In this document: in pieces, positions 15,659-24,644 of the stretch | Layout of the letters: every line of letters starts with the position of its first letter | Position numbering within the stretch: the stretch's first letter is position 1 | Origin: JACCTH01 sp035253825 | Lineage (GTDB): Bacteria; Actinomycetota; Acidimicrobiia; Spongiisociales; ZC4RG35 | Direction: 5' to 3' | DNA length: 64,000 bases | Assembly (NCBI GenBank): GCA_035253825.1 | Contig: DATFBM010000007.1 | Span: forward strand, 104,606 to 168,605 | The notes under the pieces: generated by a model | Databases searched by the model: none | Seen by the model: only the letters and a program-made list of their open reading frames with translations | Told to the model about the DNA's origin: nothing | Made by a program: the position numbers and the translations under genes

Positions 15659-18452
15659 AAATCAGGTTACGGTCGCCTCCCGCCCCGTCAATCCTTGATA
15701 CGGGCGGCCAGTACTTGCTGAGGCGTAGCCGCTCGGCGGGAAACGCGGCCAGCTCACGCGAATATGCCCGCTCCCAGGCGTCGGTGGCAACGTCCTGGGA
15801 TGTATGCGGCGCCCATCGGAGGGGGCTCTCATCCTCGCTCCATTCTCCGCTCTCCACCCTGGCGATCTCTCCACGAATCCCGATCATGGCCTCACAGAAT
15901 CGATCGAGCTCGGCAAGCGACTCGCTCTCGGTCGGCTCGACCATAAGCGTCCCTGCAACCGGAAAGCTCAAGGTGGGAGCATGAAATCCATAATCGGCCA
16001 GCCGTTTGGCGACGTCTTCGGATCCGATCCCTGTCGCCCTCTGGAGAGGCCGCAGATCGAGGATGCATTCATGGGCAACCCGCCCAGCTGCACCGCGGTA
16101 GAGAATTGGAAAGTGACTCTCGAGGCGGGTGGCCAGGTAGTTGGCACCGAGGATCGCCACCTCAGATGCGCGCCGTAATCCCGTCGCTCCCATCATTCGG
16201 ATGTAGGCATAGGGAATAGGAAGGATTCCGGCAGATCCCCATGGTGCCGACGAGATCGCTCCTATACCGGTTGCCGGGCCAGCTTCATCAACCAAAGGGT
16301 GCGAGGGGAGAAACGGGGCCAGGTGGGCACGCACACCGATCGGACCGACGCCCGGTCCTCCGCCGCCATGGGGGATGGTGAAGGTCTTGTGCAAGTTGAG
16401 GTGAGAAACGTCAGCCCCGAACTTCGGTGGTTGCGCCAGCCCCACCATGGCGTTGAGGTTCGCCCCATCCACGTAAACCTGCCCGCCATAGCGGTGGACC
16501 GTCTCGCAAAGGCCCCTGATGCTCTCCTCGAAAACTCCGTGGGTCGATGGATACGTCACCATCACCGCCGACAAACGATCTCCATTAGCAGCGCATTTCG
16601 ACTCGAGGTCGGCGAGATCGACGTTGCCCGCCTCGTCGCAAGCGACGACCATCACCTCCATCCCCGCCATCACCGCCGAAGCGGCATTGGTGCCGTGCGC
16701 CGACGAGGGAATCAAGCACAAATCGCGTCCTTCATCGCCGCGGGAGCGGTGATAGGCACGGATCGCCAGCAGCCCGGCGAGCTCTCCCTGCGAGCCAGCA
16801 TTCGGCTGCAGCGAAACCCGGTCATATCCCGTGATCACCTCGAGATACCGGGCCAGGCTTTCGATGAGCTCCGTATAACCCTCGCATTGCTGGCGAGGAG
16901 CGAAGGGATGGATGCGGGCAAAGCCTTCGAGGGTGATCGGGATCATCTCGGTCGCCGCGTTCAGTTTCATCGTGCAGGAGCCGAGCGGAATCATGGTTCG
17001 ATCGAGAGCGAGGTCCTTATCGGAGAGACGTCGGAGGAATCGCAGCATTTCGTGCTCGGATCGGTAGCGGTCGAAAACGTCATGGGTGAGGAACGCGCCG
17101 TGACGAGCAAGCGACGGAGGTATGCCCTTGACAGGCGCCTCGACTAGCGGGATTTCGAAAGCTTCGGCAAGGAGCTGCAGGTGATGCTCTGTGGTGGTCT
17201 CGTCAAAGGAGATTCCAAACCGGTCTTCATCTACCAACAGGAGATTTATCCGCCGGGTCCGCGCCGCCTCCACCATCGCCCGGGCCCTGCCCGGAGCTGA
17301 AACGGTGAGAGTGTCAAACCAAGTCGGGCTCTCGACCGTCATCCCCGCGCCAACCAAAGATGAGGCCATCCGCCCAGTGAGGTGATTGACCCGACGGGCG
17401 ATCGCGACCAAACCCTCTGGTCCGTGCCAGCAGGCGTAGAGCGCAGCCATGATGGCCAGCAAGACCTGGGCGGTGCATACGTTGGACGTCGCTTTCTCTC
17501 GGCGTATGTGTTGCTCACGGGTTTGGAGGGCTAGCCGGAACGCAATGCGACCGGCACTGTCTTTCGATACTCCCACCAGGCGCCCGGGAAGAGCCCGCAC
17601 CATGCTCTGGCGGGTGGCGATGAACGCGGCATGCGGTCCGCCGAAACCCAAGGGCACGCCAAACCTCTGCGATGAGCCGACCGCGATGTCAGCCCCCAGT
17701 TCCCCGGGAGGAACCAGGACAGTGAGGGCGAGGAGATCGGTGGCAACCGCGATCAACGATCCCGCGGCGTGGGCCGCCTCGATCACCGAGCGATGGTCTG
17801 CGAGCGCTCCCGAGGATGACGGGTAGGCGAGCAGAGCCCCGAACGCGTCAGTGAAGTCGAAGTCGGCAGGCTCGGCGATTCGCAACTCGATACCCACTGG
17901 CTCTGCCCGCGTGATCACCACCGCGATGGTTTGAGGATGGCAGTCGCGGTCGACCCAAAACACTTTGCGATCGCCCGTAGCCAGCCTCCGGCACATCGTC
18001 ATCGCCTCTGCCGCTGCCGTCCCCTCGTCGAGGAGGGAGGCGTTGGCGACCTCGAGGCCGCAGAGGTCGGTGACCATTGTCTGGAACGTGAGCAATAGCT
18101 CGAGTCGCCCCTGGGAGATCTCGGGCTGATATGGGGTATAGGCCGTGTACCAGGCGGGGTTCTCGAGGACGTTGCGCAAGATCACCGACGGGGTGTAGGT
18201 GTCGTAGTAGCCGAGACCGATCATCTGGGTAAACACGTGGTTCTTGTTTGCCAGGCGGCGCATCTCCACCAGGGTCTCGGGCTCGCTGAGGGCGGGAGGG
18301 AGTGACAGCTCCTCGGCAATCCTGATCGCCCCGGGAACGGTCTCGTCGATCAGCTCATCAATCGAACCCGCCCCAATCTCGGCCAGCATCTTGGCGATGT
18401 CGACCGGACGCGGTCCCAGATGGCGGCGGGAGAAGTCGGTCAGAACTTCCAT
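15624..18452 (-). CDS. gcvP: Glycine dehydrogenase (decarboxylating), P-protein
   Basis: A 942-aa full-length homodimer-type P-protein of the glycine cleavage system: PLP-dependent decarboxylation of glycine with transfer of aminomethyl to lipoyl-GcvH. The N-terminal half carries FSRRHLGPRPVDI, IGLGYYDTYTPSVILRN and ENPAWYTAYTPYQPEISQGR. The C-terminal half has the PLP lysine in NLHKTFTIPHGGGGPGVGPI and IPLGSCTMKLNA. The ATG at 18452 is preceded by GAAGGGA; a longer frame reaching 18740 only translates the riboswitch and is rejected. gcvT and gcvH are not in this window. Expression is expected to rise with glycine through the upstream riboswitch. Confidence 0.95.
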   Translation of the reverse strand: MEVLTDFSRRHLGPRPVDIAKMLAEIGAGSIDELIDETVPGAIRIAEELSLPPALSEPETLVEMRRLANKNHVFTQMIGLGYYDTYTPSVILRNVLENPAWYTAYTPYQPEISQGRLELLLTFQTMVTDLCGLEVANASLLDEGTAAAEAMTMCRRLATGDRKVFWVDRDCHPQTIAVVITRAEPVGIELRIAEPADFDFTDAFGALLAYPSSSGALADHRSVIEAAHAAGSLIAVATDLLALTVLVPPGELGADIAVGSSQRFGVPLGFGGPHAAFIATRQSMVRALPGRLVGVSKDSAGRIAFRLALQTREQHIRREKATSNVCTAQVLLAIMAALYACWHGPEGLVAIARRVNHLTGRMASSLVGAGMTVESPTWFDTLTVSAPGRARAMVEAARTRRINLLLVDEDRFGISFDETTTEHHLQLLAEAFEIPLVEAPVKGIPPSLARHGAFLTHDVFDRYRSEHEMLRFLRRLSDKDLALDRTMIPLGSCTMKLNAATEMIPITLEGFARIHPFAPRQQCEGYTELIESLARYLEVITGYDRVSLQPNAGSQGELAGLLAIRAYHRSRGDEGRDLCLIPSSAHGTNAASAVMAGMEVMVVACDEAGNVDLADLESKCAANGDRLSAVMVTYPSTHGVFEESIRGLCETVHRYGGQVYVDGANLNAMVGLAQPPKFGADVSHLNLHKTFTIPHGGGGPGVGPIGVRAHLAPFLPSHPLVDEAGPATGIGAISSAPWGSAGILPIPYAYIRMMGATGLRRASEVAILGANYLATRLESHFPILYRGAAGRVAHECILDLRPLQRATGIGSEDVAKRLADYGFHAPTLSFPVAGTLMVEPTESESLAELDRFCEAMIGIRGEIARVESGEWSEDESPLRWAPHTSQDVATDAWERAYSRELAAFPAERLRLSKYWPPVSRIDGAGGDRNLICACPPLEDYAP

Positions 18453-18509
18453 CGGGTCGTCCCTTCGCTCCCCGACTGTCAGCCTTTTGCCTTCAGCCTC
18501 GCCTCGCCG

Positions 18510-18585
18510 AACGGTCCTTAGGCCTGAGAGATTGCGGGGATGCAGTTGCCCCTTCGGCGACCCCAGGGGGTCTCTCCCGTCCGGT
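18510..18585 (-). ncRNA. Glycine riboswitch aptamer upstream of gcvP
   Basis: Read on the minus strand, the leader contains GGGAGAGACC, then CGCCGAAGGGGCAACTGC, then CAATCTCTCAGGCCTAAGGA, the conserved core of the glycine aptamer with GGGAGAG/CTCTC closing pairing. It ends about 60 nt before the gcvP ATG. One clear aptamer is visible; the following AGGCAAAAGGCTGACAG resembles an aptamer 3' tail but no complete second aptamer was found. Action is probably at gcvP transcription or translation in cis. Confidence 0.88.
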
Positions 18586-18660
18586 TTTGACAGCGCTCGA
18601 ATGGTACCAGCGGAGGTCCGGATCGTTCTGGGGTTTGGCCGCCGAAGCGCTCGGGAACGG

Positions 18661-18820
18661 CAGAAACAGAGCGGGGCTCCGGCAAGGGGGGAACCGGAGC
18701 CCCGCCTGCTCTCCTTGCGAAGAGCCGACAGGGAATCCATCGGCGCGGGCGCCAGGGGTGTCCCGCGCGACCCCTGTCGTGGGGTTGGGGAACCGCAGGT
18801 GTGGGGCCACCTGACGGTCT
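18661..18820 (-). ncRNA. Candidate structured small RNA with three C-rich loops (6C-like)
   Basis: On the minus strand three hairpins follow each other. CAGGTG/CACCTG has loop GCCCCA (18796-18813). A two-part stem, CGACAGGG-type outer (18726-18733 with 18772-18779) and GCGCGGG inner (18743-18749 with 18762-18768), has loop ACACCCCTGGCG. A 12-bp perfect stem (18671-18682 with 18694-18705) has loop TTCCCCCCTTG, followed by TCTGTTTCTG. The C-run loops recall the actinobacterial 6C RNA, but the match is by pattern only. Alternatively the last hairpin is simply the ychF terminator. Possible -10 boxes (TAGATAT, TATCAT) lie near 18825-18835. Confidence 0.4.
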
Positions 18821-18884
18821 CGATCGATGATATCTAGACACAGCCGCCAGACGCCTGCGTCCGGGTGATTTGTTATCCACACCT

Positions 18885-19940
18885 CTAGACCGAGAAACGG
18901 ACTACCAAGACGTCCCCGACCGCGACCCGGTAATCCTTTCCCTCGGTCCGGGTCTTCGTTCGATCCCACCCGCCGGCGGCGATGACCTCGTCGATTCCGG
19001 CGACCTCGGCGCGAATGAAGCCCCGCTCCAGGTCGGTATGGATCTTCCCCGCCGCCTCGGGGGCCAGGGCGCCGGCCCGCACCGTCCAGGCCCGGGCCTC
19101 CTTGGGACCGAGGGTGTAAAAGGAGATCAGACCCAGGCTGCGATAGGCGGCGCCGACCATCTTTGCCAGAGCCCCTTCGCCGAGGCCGAGTCCCTCGAAT
19201 AGCTCAGCCCTTTCCTCGGAGCCGAGCATCGAACCCTCCTCCTCGATCCGGGCGCTGAGGGCCACGACCACGTCACTCTCGGGGACGACTCCAGCCACCT
19301 TGTCGATGAGGCCTTCTGCACTGGCTTCGAACTCATCGACGTTGATGACCCAGATGGCCGGCTTGGAGGTCAATGGGGCGAGATCGCGGAAAAATTCCTG
19401 ATCCGCCTCCGCCCATCTGCGCGTGCGTAGTTGTTCGCCATCCCCGAGATGTTGGCTCGCCTCGCCCAGAGCGGAGGCCATCGCCTGCCGGCTCGAATCG
19501 CCAGCTGCCTCCTTGGCTACCCGCTCGGCCTTTTTGGCAAAGACCTGATGGTCCGCCACTGCCAATTCGAGGAGAAGCTCCTCCGCCTGACTGACCGGAT
19601 CATGTCCGAGCCCTTCATCCGAGATCGTCGGATCGCCGAAGGCACGCAGCACGACGATCAATGCCTCCACCTCTCGCAGCTGGGCGAGAAAGCGACCGCC
19701 GGCCTGACCTGGCACGATCGGCGGAAGATCCAACAACTCCAGCGTGGCTGGCGTCGTCTTGGCTGAGCCCTCCAGGATTGATGCCCGTTCGAGCTTGGGA
19801 TCGGGAACGCTGGCTACCCCCAGCCTGGGTTCGGTGGTGCTGTAGGGGTGAGCGCCAGTGGGCGCCGACAACCCGGTGACGGCGTTGAAGAGCGTGGTCT
19901 TGCCGACGTTGGGAAAGCCGACGATTCCAAGCCTTGGCAT
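18885..19940 (-). CDS. ychF: Redox-regulated ATPase YchF (Obg family)
   Basis: A 351-aa P-loop protein of the universally conserved YchF/OLA1 family, which binds ribosomes and prefers ATP to GTP. It has the N-terminal LGIVGFPNVGKTTLFNAVTG (G1), PEVLDLPPIVPGQA-type G3 region (LLDLPPIVPGQAGG), WVINVDE in place of the usual NKxE motif, and the C-terminal TGS-like domain with ISFYTLGPKEARAWTVRAG. The start is set at MPRLGIVG (19940); MGDMPRLG (19949) is an alternative. Longer upstream frames run into gpsA. It is divergent from gpsA with about 25 bp between. Confidence 0.92.
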   Translation of the reverse strand: MPRLGIVGFPNVGKTTLFNAVTGLSAPTGAHPYSTTEPRLGVASVPDPKLERASILEGSAKTTPATLELLDLPPIVPGQAGGRFLAQLREVEALIVVLRAFGDPTISDEGLGHDPVSQAEELLLELAVADHQVFAKKAERVAKEAAGDSSRQAMASALGEASQHLGDGEQLRTRRWAEADQEFFRDLAPLTSKPAIWVINVDEFEASAEGLIDKVAGVVPESDVVVALSARIEEEGSMLGSEERAELFEGLGLGEGALAKMVGAAYRSLGLISFYTLGPKEARAWTVRAGALAPEAAGKIHTDLERGFIRAEVAGIDEVIAAGGWDRTKTRTEGKDYRVAVGDVLVVRFSV

Positions 19941-19952
19941 ATCACCCATTGT

Positions 19953-19958
19953 TACCTT
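19953..19958 (+). promoter_or_regulatory. -10 box for leaderless gpsA
   Basis: TACCTT ends 7 nt before the ATG at 19966. Confidence 0.5.
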
Positions 19959-19965
19959 GACCGCA

Positions 19966-20958
19966 ATGGACCGAATTGCCGTGATAGGGGCCGGATCGTG
20001 GGGAACGGCAGTCGCAGCCCTCGCCGCCCGCCAGAATTCGGTGCGGCTTTGGGCACGGCGGCCTGAGCTGGCCAAAGCCATCAATACCAGCTCGGAAAAC
20101 CCCGATTACCTACCGGGGCATCGCCTTCCAGCCGGCCTCGAGGCGACCGCTGATCTCAAAGAGGCGGTCGCGGGAGCGACCATCGTCGCAATCGCAGTTC
20201 CCTCCCATCGGTTTGCCGACGTGCTTGCCCATATTCGGTTAGGTGACGAAGTCCCGATCGTCTCACTCACCAAGGGAATCGAAGCCGAAACCCTCCGAAG
20301 GATGACCGAAGTGGTCGCCGATCTCAGACCAGAGCACAACCCCGATCGCATCGGAGTACTCACCGGGCCCAATCTCGCCGCCGAGGTGATGGCAGGCAGC
20401 CCCACTGCCGCGGTCGTGGCGATGAAGAACCCGGAGGTGGCGAGCCTGGTCCAGGCAACGTTCATGGGTCCGACGTTCCGGGTTTACACCAACGACGACG
20501 TCGTCGGGTGCGAGCTGGCCGGGAGCTTGAAGAACGTGATGGCAATCGCCGCCGGAATGTCGACGGGGCTCGGCTTTGGCGACAACACCAGAGCAGCTTT
20601 GATCACTCGGGCGTTGGCCGAGCTCACACGGCTCGGTGTTGCCTTAGGGGGTGCGCCGGCCACCTTCTCCGGATTGGCCGGCATGGGCGACCTCATTGCC
20701 ACCTGCACCTCGCCTCACAGCAGGAACCAACGCGTCGGCCTCGAACTCGCCGCCGGGAAGTCACTCGACGAGATCACTGGCGAGATGAACATGGTTGCCG
20801 AAGGCGTCAAGACCACGAAGGCGGTGCTGCAGTTAGCTGAGCGGGTCGGCGTGGAAATGCCCATCGCCGTCCAGGTTGGGAACGTGCTCTATGCGGGCCA
20901 CCACCCCCGCCAGGCAGTGTTGTCACTGATGACCCGCGCTTCGAGGAGCGAGGTCTAG
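19966..20958 (+). CDS. gpsA: NAD(P)-dependent glycerol-3-phosphate dehydrogenase
   Basis: A 330-aa enzyme reducing dihydroxyacetone phosphate to sn-glycerol-3-phosphate for phospholipid synthesis. It has the N-terminal Rossmann motif IAVIGAGSWGTAVAA, VPSHRFADVL, SLTKGIEAETLRRM, GVLTGPNLAAEV, the catalytic-lysine stretch GCELAGSLKNVMAIAAG, GDNTRAALITRALAE, and FSGLAGMGDLIATCTSPHSR near the C-terminus. The ATG at 19966 gives the canonical start; an upstream frame from 19858 runs through the ychF start. Confidence 0.95.
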   Translation: MDRIAVIGAGSWGTAVAALAARQNSVRLWARRPELAKAINTSSENPDYLPGHRLPAGLEATADLKEAVAGATIVAIAVPSHRFADVLAHIRLGDEVPIVSLTKGIEAETLRRMTEVVADLRPEHNPDRIGVLTGPNLAAEVMAGSPTAAVVAMKNPEVASLVQATFMGPTFRVYTNDDVVGCELAGSLKNVMAIAAGMSTGLGFGDNTRAALITRALAELTRLGVALGGAPATFSGLAGMGDLIATCTSPHSRNQRVGLELAAGKSLDEITGEMNMVAEGVKTTKAVLQLAERVGVEMPIAVQVGNVLYAGHHPRQAVLSLMTRASRSEV

Positions 20959-20976
20959 CGGCCGGGTCGCCACGAG

Positions 20977-21429
20977 CTACCCGTACACCCGGGAGATCAC
21001 CTGGGCGACACAGGCGGGCTTCTCGTTCCCTTCGATCTCGAACGTGACGTCGAGAGTCACCTGGCGTCCGTTGCCGAAGTCCTCCACCCCGGCGATCGTG
21101 GCCGTGGCTCGTACCCGCGATCCAACTGGCACCGGAGAGATGAAGCGCACTTTGTTCGATCCGTAGTTGATCCCCATTTGCGCATTTTCCACCTTGAAGA
21201 ATTGCTGCATCAGCGGCACTGCCAGCGAAAGTGTCAGATAGCCGTGGGCGATCGTGGTACCGAACGGTCCCATTGCCGCCCGTTCGGGGTCGACATGAAT
21301 CCATTGGTGGTCACTGGTCGCCTCGGCGAATTGGTTTATCCGCTCTTGGGTGATCTCGATCCAATCCGAGTAGCCAAGGTCGGTTCCAACCGCACCGTCG
21401 AGATCTGAGACCTTGGCGAAAACAGTCAC
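20977..21429 (-). CDS. MaoC-like (R)-specific enoyl-CoA hydratase
   Basis: A 150-aa single hot-dog-fold protein with the hydratase-2 motif ATSDHQWIHVDPERAA (catalytic Asp/His) and GTTIAHGYLTLSLAVPLM. The family hydrates trans-2-enoyl-CoA to (R)-3-hydroxyacyl-CoA. It starts 9 nt after the nurA stop on the same strand, so it is probably the last gene of the herA-sbcD-sbcC-nurA transcript, although its function is unrelated. Confidence 0.88.
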   Translation of the reverse strand: MTVFAKVSDLDGAVGTDLGYSDWIEITQERINQFAEATSDHQWIHVDPERAAMGPFGTTIAHGYLTLSLAVPLMQQFFKVENAQMGINYGSNKVRFISPVPVGSRVRATATIAGVEDFGNGRQVTLDVTFEIEGNEKPACVAQVISRVYG

Positions 21430-21438
21430 GCCGAGACC

Positions 21439-22347
21439 CTAGTTGGAAGCGGCGAGACGCAGCCCTCTCACCATGAGCTCGCGGTCGCCAAGCATGTGGC
21501 GAAGGCGTCGCTCGAGACCTCCGATCGGGTAGAGATTTTGCGGAGCCCTCGGTTCCTTGTGGCCCTCGGAAGCGAAGCGAACGATCGTGGCGGTGGTGAG
21601 GTCGGCCACTCGTCGGGCGGCGCTGACGTCAGTGGAACCGATCTCGGCCCGGATCAGCCCATCGATGATGCTCGACCGTTTGAGCGGTAATTTCGCATAC
21701 CAGGAAATCCGATTCCAGCCACCACCGCCGATGAGAAACAACGGTGTCCTCTCCCCTGCCACTAGTCGGGGCAGGATCGGACGCAGGTGCTCGGGCAAGT
21801 AATGGACGTGTTGAGTCTTGATGTACCCGACAGCGGCGGGGACATGCTTCTTGTGGGAAAGCGGCCCATCGACGACGACCAATGGCACGTCCGAGTAGCT
21901 GCTGGCAACAATGCCCTCCAGCACTGACATTTGCGACTGCAATCCGAGCCAAAGCTTCTCCGGAGATTCACCTTCCGTGAGGTGCACCTGATAGCCACCA
22001 TGCATTGTCTCGATCGGCTCTGAGTTGCAAGCGGAGGTGAAAATTCCTCGCCTCACCTCCTCTCTAACGACGACGGCTTTGTGGTTGCTCAACACCGCCC
22101 CCGCCGCGTAACTCGCCGCCAGGGCGAGCACCGGAATCCCCTCATCGCTCTCGATCCACAAGTTGGCATCGACCCGGCGCACTCCGTCGACGAAGAGCGC
22201 CTCCGCCGCCGGCTGCGCCGACACCCCGAGAGGCGACCATTGGCGCTCGTCGACCTCAATGTTGGGGTCGATGGTCGCCCCCTCTTCGAGTTCCAGACCG
22301 GCCGGTGGTCCGTAGTCGGCCGCCCAGCCCTGGACCGAGAACCTCAC
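21439..22347 (-). CDS. nurA: NurA-domain 5'-3' nuclease
   Basis: A 302-aa NurA-domain protein. In archaea NurA works with the HerA translocase to resect DNA ends after Mre11-Rad50. Catalytic aspartates are expected in LFVDGVRRVDANLWI (about residue 54) and LVVVDGPLS (about 155), and the conserved AVGYIKTQHVHYLP motif follows, with a C-terminal PQNLYPIGGLERRLRH helix. The ATG overlaps the sbcC stop by 4 bp. Assignment rests on these motifs plus the HerA/Mre11/Rad50 operon; overall NurA sequence conservation is low. Confidence 0.8.
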   Translation of the reverse strand: MRFSVQGWAADYGPPAGLELEEGATIDPNIEVDERQWSPLGVSAQPAAEALFVDGVRRVDANLWIESDEGIPVLALAASYAAGAVLSNHKAVVVREEVRRGIFTSACNSEPIETMHGGYQVHLTEGESPEKLWLGLQSQMSVLEGIVASSYSDVPLVVVDGPLSHKKHVPAAVGYIKTQHVHYLPEHLRPILPRLVAGERTPLFLIGGGGWNRISWYAKLPLKRSSIIDGLIRAEIGSTDVSAARRVADLTTATIVRFASEGHKEPRAPQNLYPIGGLERRLRHMLGDRELMVRGLRLAASN

Positions 22348-24644
22348 TCGCTCACCTGCGACACCTTGACCGAATTTCCCACCCGGCGCACCTCGTACCG
22401 GACCGGCATCTGGGCCGCCAACTCTTCGACATGAGTGACGATCCCGACCACCTTTCCCCCCTCGCCCAGTTCGGCGATAACACGGCCCACCACTTCGAGG
22501 GACTCGTTGTCGAGGGTTCCGAAACCTTCATCGAGGAACAGGGAGTCGAGGGCCACCCGATGCCCGGCGGCAGCCGCCACTTCGTCGGCCAGCGCCACTG
22601 CCATGGCAAGGGACACGAGAAAAGTCTCTCCACCGGAGAGGGACTTGACCCCCCGTCGATGATCGGCGGCGAAGTGATCGATGACTTCGAAGTCGTTGTT
22701 GGTCACGGTCAATTCGTACTGACCCGAGGTCAGGGCGGTGAGCCGCAAGTTGGCCCCGGCAACGAGCGCGGCGAAAACCTCGTCGAAGATCCACTTCTTG
22801 AACTTGTTGGCCGCGAGCTCGGAGGCGAGCTTCTTCGCCACGTCTCTTTGAGTCATGGACATTTCCCGTTCCACCGCGACGCGTTCGGTTTCCTCGCGGG
22901 CTTCCTCGACGCTCTTGATGTCACGTCCCAGCTCGGCCAGAGCGGTGGCGATGGTCTCGCGGGCACGACCGATGTCGTTGGCCAGTCCGGCCTCAGTCAA
23001 GTCCTCGAGTATTGCCGTCACCGCCGCATCGACCCGTTCGCCGGCTTCGCTGGCTTCCCTCGTCGCTTCCTCTAGTTGCTTGTCGGCCTCTGGAAGCCTC
23101 TGATCGCGCCAGGCGAGCAACACCTCCCAGGCGGCCGTTGGTTGACCGAGGTCGAGCAACGGAGGCTCGAGGTGGGCCAACTTCGATACCCGCGCACCCA
23201 GTTCGGTCCGCAATTTCACCGTTTTGGCATCGAGTTGTTCGCGGCCTTTTCGGAGCTGCTCGATCTGTGCCTGCGCCGCCGCCAACCTCGCCCGGGCGTC
23301 GCCGAGCGCTTCTTCATGGGAGGCGATTGCTTGCAGCTGCTCGGAAAGCTCTGAGAGCATCGCCGCCCCTTCGAGCTCGGATTCGAGCGCTCGCTGTCTC
23401 GTCCTCGCCTCGGCCAATTTGCCTTGCAGGTCGCTCAAAGCACTACTGGCTTCGTTGACGAGCCTGCGCGCCTTTTCGATCTGCTTGGCATGGGCGCCCG
23501 CCTTGGCCGAAGGAGCGAGCTTCTTGATCTTCTCGCCACAGACCGGACATGGATCCCCAACCCTGAGCCCGAGACGGAGATGGGCTGCCCGGTCCGCCGC
23601 CACCTGGGCCTCAAACTCATCGCGCAGCTGAGCGGCGGTGGTGGTCTGCTCGGCGAGGGAGGCTTCGAATTCGACGCGCTGCTCGACGACGACGGCCAGC
23701 TCATTTCGGGCCTTGATGAACCGCTCGACCTGGCTCCGCGCCGGCAATGCAGTTATTGCCAGCTCGGCATGTCGAGCGGACGCCTCCTCAAGTTCGAGGC
23801 GAGCCGCGGCTTCCGATGCGGCAAGCGTTGCCGCCTCGGCGCTTAGTTTCTTCCATCCCGACGGCGGAGCGAGCTCGGTGAGAAGGGTGCGCGCAGCCTT
23901 CGCGTCCTCTGCCCCGCTGGTAGCCCGGGCGTGGCGAGTCCGCAGTTCTTCCAAGTCGCTGAAGGCCGTGGCCAACCGTGTGGCAAGTGTCTCGAGCTCC
24001 TTCCTTCGGGTCTTGAGCGACTCGAGGTCGACGTCGGTGATTCGGGCCAGCTCCGCCAAGCGAGCCGTATGGACCGCCAGACGACCGTCGGCTTCCTTAG
24101 CCCGGCCCGAAGCGAGATTGGCGACGACGTCGTAGAGACCGAGGTCGAGGATCGCCGATAGGAGCGATTGGCGGTGGCGGGGCTGCTCGTGGAGAAAACG
24201 AGCGAACTCACCCTGAGGCACCAAGACGCAGGTCGTGAACTGGCTGAAGTCGAGGCCGAGCAGCTTCTCGATCTGGGCGGTGACGTTCGTCGCCCCGGCT
24301 ACCAGCACGGTGCCATCGCGTTCGAGGCTCGCCTCGCCGGTGCTGGCGCCTTTGCCCTTCTCCGACTTTCGGACTCGCCGTGCCACTTGATAGGTCTGTT
24401 CGTGCACGGAGAAGGTGAGGCCGACAGTGGCCTCATTCACCTGCTGATTGACGATTGGCGCCACCGCGCCTTCCCCGTGGCGGGGAACAGCCCCATAAAG
24501 GGCAAAGCAAATCCCGTCAAGAATCGTCGTCTTTCCCGATCCGGTAGGCCCGGTGAGGGCGAAGAGCTCCGAGTCGGTGAAATCGATCACCGTGTGCTCG
24601 GAAAAGATCCCAAAGCCTTTGAGCGTAAGAGTGAGCGGTCTCAT
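22344..24644 (-). CDS. sbcC: SbcC/Rad50-family ATPase
   Basis: A 766-aa SMC-like ATPase that partners SbcD/Mre11 in DNA-end processing. The N-terminal LTGPTGSGKTTILDGICFALYG Walker A region, a Q-loop in TTCVLVPQGEFARFLHEQ, long coiled coils from about 180 to 600 with a zinc hook GDPCPVCGEKIKK near residue 360, and a C-terminal VKSLSGGETFLVSLAMAVAL signature with DSLFLDEGFGTLD (Walker B) are all present. It is shorter than E. coli SbcC (about 1,050 aa), so the coiled-coil arms are short. It overlaps sbcD and nurA by 4 bp each. Confidence 0.93.
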   Translation of the reverse strand: MRPLTLTLKGFGIFSEHTVIDFTDSELFALTGPTGSGKTTILDGICFALYGAVPRHGEGAVAPIVNQQVNEATVGLTFSVHEQTYQVARRVRKSEKGKGASTGEASLERDGTVLVAGATNVTAQIEKLLGLDFSQFTTCVLVPQGEFARFLHEQPRHRQSLLSAILDLGLYDVVANLASGRAKEADGRLAVHTARLAELARITDVDLESLKTRRKELETLATRLATAFSDLEELRTRHARATSGAEDAKAARTLLTELAPPSGWKKLSAEAATLAASEAAARLELEEASARHAELAITALPARSQVERFIKARNELAVVVEQRVEFEASLAEQTTTAAQLRDEFEAQVAADRAAHLRLGLRVGDPCPVCGEKIKKLAPSAKAGAHAKQIEKARRLVNEASSALSDLQGKLAEARTRQRALESELEGAAMLSELSEQLQAIASHEEALGDARARLAAAQAQIEQLRKGREQLDAKTVKLRTELGARVSKLAHLEPPLLDLGQPTAAWEVLLAWRDQRLPEADKQLEEATREASEAGERVDAAVTAILEDLTEAGLANDIGRARETIATALAELGRDIKSVEEAREETERVAVEREMSMTQRDVAKKLASELAANKFKKWIFDEVFAALVAGANLRLTALTSGQYELTVTNNDFEVIDHFAADHRRGVKSLSGGETFLVSLAMAVALADEVAAAAGHRVALDSLFLDEGFGTLDNESLEVVGRVIAELGEGGKVVGIVTHVEELAAQMPVRYEVRRVGNSVKVSQVSE

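Noticed and set aside
18453..18509. Second glycine aptamer directly before gcvP
   Set aside because: Only a tail-like AGGCAAAAGG is present; the GCCGAAGGGGCAA-type core is not repeated.
18453..18740. N-terminal extension of gcvP by 96 residues
   Set aside because: It translates the glycine riboswitch and candidate small RNA; GcvP homologues start near FSRRHLGPR and a ribosome binding site precedes 18452.
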